Positions 49,001-58,800 of a DNA stretch of 64,000 nt are shown here, piece by piece (positions within the stretch are counted from its first letter, which is position 1; each line of letters starts with the position of its first letter). The notes under the pieces were generated by a model. That model saw only the letters and a list, made by a program, of their open reading frames with translations. It was not told where the DNA came from and did no database searches. This DNA is from Volvox africanus (Eukaryota; Chlorophyta; Chlorophyceae; Chlamydomonadales; Volvocaceae), in NCBI GenBank assembly GCA_030268105.1, contig BSDZ01000078.1, positions 5,061,001 to 5,125,000 on the forward strand, read 5' to 3'. A program made the position numbers and the translations under genes.

Positions 49001-52000
49001 CATCATCCGCAAGTTTTCTCTGGTTGGGACCACTAGGGTCTGAGGGCTCGTCGCATTGGGAATGTACACAAGGATACGTCACTGCCAACGTTTTTACCAG
49101 TGTGATTCTCATACAAGGGCATAATATCTGGCGTCGCCGACCGCAAGGACAGGACAAGACAGCACATTGCAAAGGCGGATTGTAAGGCACGAAGTTTTCA
49201 GTCTGCAGCGCACTACACATATCAGCCGCGGACATTACTGTTCAGCCTCAAATGCCCTGTCTCAACTCTCTTGTGAACAGAACCGGCACTCTTTTTACGG
49301 GTCTTTCTGCTCCCCTTCTCCTGCCCTTCCCCCCATTGCAACACGGCGTTGATGTACGCCAACAGAGTCCAGCACACCTGACAGACCTTACAGCACACGG
49401 CCACACGGCATGAGCTGCTGACCTGCGCGATGTGCTGCTTCGCAATCCCAACCTTGGATGTCAGCCGTGCATCCTCTAGGATCGTCTCGTGCGGCATGGT
49501 CTTGACGAGGTCCAAAACATCCTCGGCGTTTCCAATGTCAGGGTTACGGGCAGCGCTGTCTGATTTTCCTTCCCGTCGAAAGGCAGCCATTTGGATCGCG
49601 TGGACGGGCATCTCACACCGCAGTGCTGTGTGCACAGCGCACAAGAGCATCTGGAACAACTGGTTTGACGCGAGCTTCGAGACCGTATCCTCCAGCACAC
49701 GTCGGTCAGCCTCTGGCAGCTTCTGTTCAAACCTAAAGATCCGCTTCTTGCCGCCCCTGACCAGGGTTCCCAGGAACTCAGTGCTGGCGGTTGCGGCCTT
49801 GGCTTGTGCTAGGGGTGCTGCGTGCGGTTACGAAGGGTTACCAAACCAGACCAAAGCGTAACGAAGAGACGGAGGTATGTAGGGCTGGATATTATTCTTT
49901 GTGTTAAGACTTGCCGGCACACCGGGATTAGATGTCTCCACCGGTTGCCTAATGTGATTGCCTAGATCTCTCAGAACTTGCTTGTTTCCATATTAACCTT
50001 TATGGTTAAATACCTAGGGATCATACCAGCCAGGTGCCGTCCGGGCGATTAATGAGGTCATTTTAACGTGCGTGTGCCACAATTTCCAACGCACGCCAAC
50101 GTCGCATGTGTAAGCATGGCATGTGCACATGTCAGCGGCGGCGGGGTTACACGAGGGCAGTCAATCCCAACTGTCCAAGTTTAATCCCGTATGTAATTCT
50201 AAATGTACTCTTAAGTTGAGCGCAGGAGCTAGCCTGCCTGCCAATCTCACTTATAAACTTGTCAGCCACCAGCCTCGCAGCAGACTTATAGTAGTCCGTA
50301 ACGCTTTCTCCTGGCTTGTACGGCCGGCTAAGCGCCTCCCGAACGATGTCCTGAAGGGCACCCTGAGAGGGCGAGGATGTTCAAGGCAATAAACGAAGTT
50401 TAGCTAGCCACCGCAGGGCATAGGGCACAATGAAGGCCCCAACACATTCGGCACGGTGGGGTGGGAAGGCGGATACAACAAATATGGTGTTCAGGCACGA
50501 CTGTTATGGCACGACTAACATGCCCCTGGAGCTCCAGGTTCTACCCCGACCGAGAGCGGGCCAAAGACCCTAAAGTTAAGGGCAGGGTGCCCCCATGTCG
50601 ATGGACGGTGACGACCCCAATTAAAGTGACCTGCGAGCTGACCAGTAGCGGAGTTGACGCCTTAGTTGATTCGGCAGATTCCGCTGGATGCTGGTGGTGG
50701 GTGCTGAACCTGGGAAAACCACTGATTTCGGAGAAGTCAGCATGGGAGACTGGATGAGGGTGCCCCGAAACACCGGGGAAGGTAGGGACTGCCAGGTTAG
50801 TGGCCACGGGTGATGTACCCCCCTATCCTACACACAAACAAGCATGCAAGCATGTGATGCGTGGATTGCCTTCAATCCATGTCAAGCACTGGGGAACAAG
50901 CTCGAGTTTGGGATTGGGAAACGTAGCCAAGGGCGATTTTCCGTGTAATACGGCCTCCGGGCAGGTCCTCCCGCGCAGCCCGACGTTGGGAAGGTAGCAC
51001 CATTTGCAGCGGGCCAACGCATCAGACAACGGCTGGGATCCCAAAGATGAATTGCAGACGACAGGAAGGCACCAAATATGGGTCTTAGCTTTTCATTTGG
51101 GTCGGATGGCGGGAGTCGGAAGATGGCGTGATAGGGTACGCACCTGCAGCTGCTGCCAGCCGAAGTCCGTGGCCAAGCCATACGACTACACGGCAAAGAA
51201 AAAGCGCATGCAGTCCGTGTCAGAGGGAATATGAGACGTGAAGAGCGCTTGAGAGTACTTTAGGCGGTCGACGGCGTGCGTCGTCGATGAATTCACTTCT
51301 CCGGGAGATCGACTGAAAGTGATGACGTCTCAGTAAAATAAACGGCAGGTGGTTGCTTGCATTATCCGTAAGCCTCACATGCAGAACTACAGCTGTTTTG
51401 AGGCACCATACAAATAGGAACACCACACAATATCCCCGTAAATACACCGTTTAAGCATCCGTACAGACGCCTGTCCAGCCACTAAAATTGCTGAACCTGT
51501 TCTGGTCTGCATAGGTAACTCAAGGATGATGAACACCCTACTCTGATTGGCGTTGTACACCCTATATGGCCTATGATCTAGGCCTCCCAGCTGCGGTTTC
51601 GTGGGTCCTGCCCTGCCCTGCCCTGCCCTCTCTTTAAAATATCCCTCCTTTTCCATAGACCTAACCTTGCGCAGGTGCCGTCTAATCAGGATGTCAGCTG
51701 GTGGCAGCTTTACACCCGGCCTCAAGTCGGGAGAGGCGCCCCCTTCCCTGTCTTCCCCTGGCTCCTCGCGCAGAGCGGCCAGCGCCATCTTCACCTTCTC
51801 CGACATCCGCACCTCCTGCGCCTGCTTTCCCTGTGTGCTTGTCTGGAGGTGAACGGAGGGCCGGGGGCCATGGCGGTCCCGTAATCAGTCCCGCAATACC
51901 ATCTCATGAGGTCAAGAAATCAAGCCGTAGAATGGCTTACCGCTAGCTCTCGTCCACCCTTTCTGATCCCCGGTTCCGACGATGGGAAACAGTAGGCAGA

Positions 52001-53955
52001 GTTGTCCAGCGGCAGTGGCGGGCGCCGCGCCCCGGCACCTCCCGCCGTGATTTGCAGCCCTTGCTGCCTTTGCGCCGCCGCCACTGCTTTCGTCCACGGT
52101 GCACCCGCCGCGCCACGCAGTGCCGCAACTTGCTCCTCTTGAATTGCTATCTCCGCTATGTTGACATACAAGAGCAAGTCACTGACAAGCACACCCAACC
52201 TGCAGCCGAGTATCCTGACGCGGAGCTCTATGGATCCCTTCGCCGCGACAGGCACCTTTATGGCAAGTGCCAGAGACGTGAGCACATCTAAAACGAACAT
52301 CATTCCGTCCGTAGACTTAACACCGCCTGCAGCGGCACGCCGGCACTTGTCAATGCCGTCCGAAACTAGCCGATGCCGAACGGCGACCGCTACATCGTAC
52401 GCCGTAATGTGCGGGAAAGGTCCCATCAGTGATGGCTCTGCCTCCTGTTCAGGGCCCCGCCTGGCTTGCTGCTTAGAAGGCTGCACGGGCTGCCGCACAG
52501 CAGGAGGGTCCGGAAACATAATCCGGCGCACTTCCGGGTGATCTGCGAGCTGTCCAAGGCGCAGCGCCTCGTAGCTATCGACAACCTCATTCTGGCAAAT
52601 GTACTGTTCGAGCTCCCATAGTGTGGCTACGCACCTGTCAAGAAGGGGAGGCCAACCGGGCAACGGCAGGCGCAAGTTCGGGCCCGCGGGTTGAGCTGTA
52701 TCAGCGCCACTGGCATGACGGCAACAGGTCATCTCCTAGTGTCTCGTAAGACTGCGGTTGACAGCTTATAGTCAGGCACAATCCCAAGCACAATCAGGGG
52801 AAAGCTTACCCTACACTTATACTTACACTACAGAAATCGCAAATGTGCTTGGGTTGGCAGCTCCATGGCACATAACACATGGGGGGCTGGAAAGTCCGAA
52901 GTAAATCTGACCCAGATGGTAATGCCTTCAGCCAGATGGTGTGCTTAGGCCGCATAACACTCATAAGGCGAATAAGGCTCCCGACCAAGAATGCGCAGCC
53001 CCGCCCCCAAAACGCGTTCAGATCATCCCCCGAAAACTGCACATCCCCTTGAGATTGGCCCTGAATCGCACTCTCACATGAATATGCTCTGCAAACTAGG
53101 TTGGGTACTTACCTACTGGCACAGTACGCTGTGATGGCTGTGCTCACTCGTCGGTCCACGTACAAAAGGTGCGTCAGGTTCCGCGGGCATTGCAACCCAA
53201 ATGACTCAAACGTCCTGCGGGGAGTTCCACGTTACCGGTGCAAGAACTGAAGTAACGTTTTAAAAACGCACAGGTTGACTTGCATGACACGGTTGCATCA
53301 CGTGGCGTATATTGAGGTTTGGGCTCCGAGGTCAACAAGGCCAGGGATTGTTTCCCGTATTCCTTAATATTGGTGAACACAAGGATGTCCATTACCGTGT
53401 GTCGGAAAACGCCACTATGATATGACATAAGGACGTGGTGTACCCAGGCAGACTTCGGTACATGGCACCAACACACTACGAACACTACATACGCCCGATG
53501 CTCAAAAGAACTCCCCAAATAAACCAAATCTGCGTTTCCCAATCTTTGGGCTACTGAATATCTTACCGGCCGGCCAAATAACGGTTTTGCACCCAGTCCT
53601 GGACACGTTCGTACGACACATGGCGCATCACGCCATTCCGTTGTCCAGCTTGTGCACTTTCTGCGGCGGCCCCTGCGTCAGCCTCTAAAATCTCACTCCT
53701 CACATACTCCACAAGCTCCTCAACAGCATTTGCCGTCAGGACGGCCTTAGCGATCCAGTCCTGGCCTTCCAGCGTCAGGACGACTGCACTTGTCGCCGCC
53801 AGGCATAAGTCATAAACCGACGCATAGCCCAGGCTGGAAGGCACAAGTGGAGCGTTGTAATACGCTTTCCATGTTTGCTTCAACAATCGGACGGGTAGGC
53901 CATCAGGATAACTCAGCAGCAGATGTCGCACGCGATGTGTGAACCTCAAGTCCAT
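26602..53955 (-). CDS. NOV: NO VEIN (NOV)-like giant GHKL-ATPase / NOV_C protein
   Basis: Homologue of plant NO VEIN, a nuclear protein required in Arabidopsis for auxin-dependent cell-fate and vein formation; its biochemical activity is unknown. The predicted start is ATG at 53955-53953 and the stop is at 26604-26602. I could join 35 exons with consistent phase into an open frame of 4,624 codons including the stop. The Arabidopsis protein is, from memory, roughly 2,700 residues. Order: LOTUS-like segment (about 5-65); NOV N-terminal block (WELEQYICQNE); large low-complexity parts; GHKL ATPase core (about 1760-2000); blocks PVFAFLPLRSYGLRFVVQ and SSREALDADSPWNQ; and C-terminal NOV_C (4464-4610). 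Nearly every conserved block I recall of NOV occurs here in the same order. Exon coordinates are in the four sub-entries. The gene converges with S1P and diverges from DENND6. The weakest borders are the 3' ends of exons 11 and 29 and the tiny exons 5, 8 and 31. Confidence 0.94.
28901..28927. repeat. (GGC)n trinucleotide run inside NOV exon 32
   Basis: Nine consecutive GGC units on the plus strand, read on the minus strand as a poly-proline tract within a poorly conserved insertion of the NOV protein. Length variation would change the tract without shifting frame. Confidence 0.9.
37345..37379. repeat. (GATA)n microsatellite
   Basis: Short run of GATA units with one GAAA variant, inside the intron between NOV exons 24 and 25. 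Confidence 0.9.
40577..44308 (-). other. NOV: NOV exons 14-19: GHKL (HSP90-like) ATPase core
   Basis: Exons: 44308-43343, 43059-42991, 42941-42644, 42137-41978, 41549-41488, 41334-40577. The N box is split by an intron: exon 16 ends ELYSTDSHFVMELVQ and exon 17 begins NADDNTYP, giving the Glu and Asn-Ala-Asp that bind Mg-ATP in GHKL proteins. The first glycine box reads VVNNEVGFSPANLRAL; it has Asn where HSP90 has the adenine-contacting Asp, as I also recall for plant NOV. The second reads GYIGHKGIGFKSVFRVS (exon 18). Exon 19 continues HSRNFHVAFDLG. ATP binding is therefore likely; hydrolysis is unproven. Intron 14 is mostly a pentanucleotide repeat. Confidence 0.92.
43091..43314. repeat. (GCCCC)n pentanucleotide array, about 44 units
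   Basis: About 224 bases of uninterrupted GCCCC units. It fills most of NOV intron 14 (43342-43060). In the NOV transcript it would be read as GGGGC repeats. The array begins about 30 bases after the splice donor, following GGGAT units, and ends about 30 bases before the acceptor. Because it is a pentanucleotide, all six frames stay open through it, which creates spurious GAGRG/PAPPR proteins on both strands. Confidence 0.97.
44635..53955 (-). other. NOV: NOV exons 1-13: N-terminal half
   Basis: Exons (high to low coordinate): 53955-53567, 53214-53113, 52634-51941, 51830-51666, 51185-51144, 50362-50209, 49808-49423, 48888-48844, 48525-48414, 48022-47350, 46866-46425 (3' end uncertain), 45836-45278, 44899-44635. 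Exon 1 reads RVRHLLLSYPDGLPVRLLKQ and then SSLGYASVYDLCLA, the pattern of a LOTUS/OST-HTH winged helix. Exon 3 holds LWELEQYICQNEVVDSYEAL. Exon 12 has CEHYGVRRVECLGHG and LRLATQWDLIFEAELGPLED. Exon 13 has GGRLIKLPYGATRADIL. Exons 12-13 align in order with the segment preceding the ATPase in plant NOV. Exons 6 and 8 are coding although no long open frame marks them; phase and residue pattern support them. Confidence 0.8.
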
Positions 53956-55881
53956 CGCATCACCTCTGGCTTCGGGTGTATGTGTCAAATGAATTCACAT
54001 CCTGATATGTATTATTACTTCATCGATCCCTATATGCTTTTGCTAATCACACCTTGTCCCTGCCCTGCCCTGCCGGTTTAAAACAAAATAAAAGATTTAA
54101 ATTTATGTCAATGAATGTGATAGGCAAATTAACAATTTGTGCTTATGCAATCAGCATTGTTGCCGGCTTTCGTTAACTGCAGACCTAGCACCACTGTCCT
54201 GCGAATTTGTAATGTGCACAAAGTAGCACAATCGTAAATGACACTGCATTGAAAAGCGGTATCATGTAGTAAGTCGTTACCACTAGACAAGATTGACTTG
54301 CAATCCGCCGCTCTGTTGCCGCCCGATGTACGGGAAATGTTTCGGAGCAATCGACGGGAGCGAAAACAGGCAACATGGTGAATGGTATCATCTGATCATA
54401 AGCTATATCACTGTTCGCACTATAATAAAGCAGTAAAAGGTTTGCATCTCATTTCATAAATGTCGTTCAAGCCGGGTAGTGAGCCTCGCTCGAACAATAC
54501 TGCTCTGTAAATTCTGTTCACCTGTATGCAATGGTCTATTAGTGCGAGATCATAGCACTGTTATGTCGCTCCCTCCCCTGTAATGCCGATTGATGCCTAC
54601 CGGAAGCCGGCGCTAGCCGGCTTAGGCGGCTAGACACGGCTAGACTGCCGGGGACTCCAAGCTGGCCTCCGCGTTGCTACAGGCCGGAGTGAGTCCAACT
54701 GTAGCAATCGCAAGGGCCCCTTGGGGAATACCTATCTAAATGATTGTGTCCCGAGCCCAGGGAAGGTACTGAGGCTGTGCTCCTATACACGCCAATAACG
54801 CACGCGCCATGCGGGATCGCACGATGGTGCAACCACAGCTAAGCAACAAACACAAGGGCCACCGACTTGTTTTCCGCCAATAGCAGGCAATAATGAGCTA
54901 AATCATCAGCACATGGCCTATTAACATACACTCACCTGAACTCGCTCTGCAGGCGTTTGCATGGAACTTATTCATAGAAACACCCTGGAGCAGACACCTT
55001 ACACCGGCCTTACACCCCATGAAGGAGGAGGAAAGTCTTTTTTTTCTTCGCGAAAGCCGACGTCCATTTGATCCGTATGATCTTTTCATCTATTTTGCAT
55101 GAAGTTCGCTGCATGCCGTACTCCTTGTAAAATAGCCCTACCAGCATGCATGAGTGTATAGGCAATTTAGTTCAGCGAAGTGCAAGCATGCCAGGCAAAC
55201 TTGGAAAAGGAGCGTGACAGCACAGGACGATGCAGGGCAGTCAAGCCTATTCCTGCATGCATTTACTCGGAAAGCCTCAAATTTAGCTCGGGACCATTTT
55301 TGGCACAATGAAGAAGCAAACGAATGCCGATATGCCTTCGTTTCCGTGTGTCCATACCTCCATCGGGCCATAAGCGTACAAATACCGGTAGTTCGTTGAG
55401 GGGCTCCCGATCCATTGTAATGTCGCAACGGAAGGCTGGGCGTCTTCCTCCCTTAGCAATAATGACCCATACATGCATCAAGGCTTTGATAACAGATAAA
55501 TGTTTTAACTTTGAATCGTGATCAAGTTTGGCAAGACATCACAAAAGTCGTCATAATATCCAGCTGCTTCTGTGTCTGTGGAGGGATGTATTGCCGGTAT
55601 TAATACCTAGAAAAGGTTTAAGAAGATTTGGAAAATATGTCAAATTTTCCAATATTACTTTTCCTGTTTTGGAGAGCCAATTAAGCCGATCAACAAGGTT
55701 TTTCCCCCTGGTCGCCGAAAGAACTGGAACGATATTTGGATACTTCAGTAATTTATTATAACAAAACGCTATCATTTCCTGGACGCTTTGTCAGGACGGG
55801 CAACAGGTCGGGGCTTTTCGCACGGCGCAGTCTATTCTGCTGAACGTTTGGACTTTGTTGAACGGCAGCTAATTTTAAAGG
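53956..55881. promoter_or_regulatory. Shared upstream region of divergent NOV and DENND6 genes
   Basis: A 1.9 kb head-to-head spacer, A+T-rich near both starts and with only short open frames. It must contain the promoters of both genes by position, but I cannot point to a specific element. A small hairpin lies near the middle. Confidence 0.4.
54604..54623. repeat. Perfect 8-base-pair hairpin AAGCCGGC-GCTA-GCCGGCTT
   Basis: A G+C-rich perfect palindromic stem around a GCTA loop, set in otherwise A+T-rich sequence of the NOV/DENND6 spacer. It is too short to name a function. Confidence 0.7.
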
Positions 55882-58800
55882 ATGAACTTGATACCGAGCT
55901 CGCACCAATGGATTGTGGGAATATGTTCAATCATCTTTGATATTGATGTCGGACAGCGAATAGAACATCTCGTTCCAGAGGGGTGCCTGTCTAAAGAGGA
56001 GCAACATGATGTCGCTTTCCATTCGTTCCCGGTAAGTCCTCCCCAAATGGGTTGGTACCTGGTCTGTGCCGGAACCGACGTTTGAGCTCAACGTCCCCTT
56101 CGTGACCTAGGACTCGATGTCTATGGAGCTGCATGCACGTACATCCATTAAGGACAGGTGGGTATGTCGCTGGAGTTTTTTATGTTCGCTACAGCGTCGC
56201 TGTGGACAGTCGTCGCCTCTACCTTCCAGGGTAGCTGTGTCGTCTATAGTATGGGCCTCCGGTTACAAACGTGCACGTACGTTTCTTTCTCTGAAGCTGT
56301 TGAGTGTGTGAGGCTTATAATCTTCGCTACACTACCCGCGCTGCCCCCGCGCCTCCCTCTCGGTTGCCTTTCTTCACGAGAAGGCTAGCCTACGCATCTT
56401 TCACTGACATGACCCAAATCACCAAATAACTCCTGATGCAGCACCTTCTTTTTTCGGGCAAGGCGGCGGGGAAAGCTGCCAAATGGAAACTTGGCTCCAC
56501 CACCTGTGGCAGAGTCGGGGGATGGTGAAAGCGGCAGTGGCACGGACGGGTCCGCAGCATCTAGCCCCGGAACCATTGCCAAGGCCCATGCGGACAGTGA
56601 TAACGCCAAGCACGGGGAGGAGCAAACGAACAGCAGTGAGGGGGACGAGCGCAGCAAAGAAGAGCGGTTCTTGTACGGGTGGGTATGTAAGGGTGCATGA
56701 GCAGCCTCAGTGAACGAGATGGAACAAAGGTTTCACTTGCAGAGCGCTTTGATTGACTGAGAGGTTTTTATAATATGGAAAATGCAAAGCTGCCACTCCG
56801 TAGTGCGTGCTGGTTCACGCAACATTTTGTGTTTTACGAATCGGATGCCAAAATGGATTTGATGCTCAATAGGCGATGGTTGTTTACTAGATTGTGTCAT
56901 TCGGGTGAGGCGGCCGGAGTTACTGCCAGAGCCGTTCCCAGCCACAAGTTCCGTCAGGGCCGTTTGCAGCCACACGCATAGAGTATGCCGCCCTAAGATA
57001 TGCTGGCTTGTACGTATTTCGGGCGCTGACACGAGAACTGCATCCCCGAGCCTGACCTATCCTTTGATCGCTCCCCACAGCTTTTCTTTCGTCAGCTCCA
57101 CTTCATCTCAGCCACATTTCTTTTGGCTTATCAACTTCTCTGACCATATCTTTCCATGCGCAATGACGTGTCCCACTACTCTCGCAGTTTTGTGTTCTGT
57201 CGGCAGCGCCAGGATGCCTCCCTGCGCCGCGGCGGCGAGCAGATCAGTGTGGTGGTCCTAGCGGAGCATCCGTTGTCCTCGGTGCTGCAGCCTCTGTCGG
57301 TGGTTGCAGGACACCAATATTTTGGCAGCCCGGGCAAAGGGGCCCTGCAACAGGTGGGAGCAAACGGCTTAGGCTAACATTTAAATTGGGAGTTCAAAAT
57401 GCAGCAGCGCGGAAATTAGAGGGAGTACGAAGCAAACAGCGACTGGGTCAATGGATGACATATCCTTGCGATTATGATGTGCTGGCGTTCAGGCTTAGTG
57501 GTGGGGCTAACAAATGAAGTTGACAATGGAAACGTGTGTTTGGCCTTTACGGACGATGGGGTTGGGACCGGTTTGAAGGCGGGTTGCGGTCTCAGGGCCG
57601 CAGGTGAAGGGCGTATAGGGCCCGTGTGCTGCAAGGTGGTCGGTGAAGGTGGCGAAGGTAGGTCATAGACATTTTTGGTACGGTCGGGAAGGAGTGCCGG
57701 GCGCAGCTCAGCAAGCACGCCCCCCAGTCCTCTGCGTGCAGTAGATCCGAGGCCACCTTGCAAGCTGAAAGGCCACGGCAGCTACCGATTAAGAGCCATC
57801 TACAGGTGCAATAATGTGGCCCCCAGCCCCCCGCGCAACCTTTGTACGGCCCTACGTGCAGCCCTATGGCGCACATATCAAAGATATGCTTTTCCAGCGA
57901 GAATCTTTTCGATCCAATGCTTCCAATCCCTCTGGCTCCAACTCGCAGGTGTACGACGAAGTCTGTCGGTGGCCGTGTCCCGTTGCAGGGGCCCAGCTGC
58001 AATTGCCCGTTGCCTTCACCCCGCTTACCGCTCGGCTGCCCGCCTGGAACACACTGCCGCACCCCTCGACGCTCACTGCACCGGAGCAATATGGGAGCAA
58101 CACGGTGAGGCTGTTGCTTCAGTCAGTATAAATGCACCGCGCGGATTTCGGTGTGTGTTCATGAAAGAACAGTTCAGGATAACAATAAGACACTGCGTGG
58201 TTAAGGGGGTGAAAACGTCTTGGTTTTGCATGTTGTAGGGGAGAGGAAATCTTCCCCTCTTTTGTCGGATGGATCCAACCCATCGCAGTTTGTAATATCT
58301 TCTCCTTGGTTTGTCATTCCCTGCCCGTGTCTTGAAATCCTACTATCCGCATCAAGGCATATATTACGCATACCTCATAGCTAGGAGGGTGATATATTAT
58401 ATAGCTAGGAGGGTGATATATACATAGCTAGGAGGGTGATATATATATATATATATATATTACGCATACCTCATAGCTAGGAGCAACCCAGTCCAGTGAT
58501 TCTCCATTTCCATCACTGATTCTCATACCTTGCCCTGCCTCGGCCCTCCCTTCTCTCATAGCTGCCGTTTCTGCGCAGCACCTCCTCTCGAACGGTGCCG
58601 CTTCCAGCTGGCCCCAGTCTCGGCGGCACCTCTTACCGACGGATACCATCCCAGACAGACGACGGTGCGGCGCATGTCTTGGTGGGGGCTCCAGGGATTC
58701 GCACCTCCGGCGGCATGTCGGGGGCACTGTCCACTGCCAGCAGCGCCGCTTCGGGCCTATTGTCACCCTCAAGATCTGCGCCGGTGCTACCACCACTAGG

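Noticed and set aside
57675..57948. Open frame upstream of DENND6 exon 5 as coding
   Set aside because: Splicing Q(57353) to VYDEVCRW (57949) is in phase and matches the family; the intervening frame has no counterpart in DENND6.
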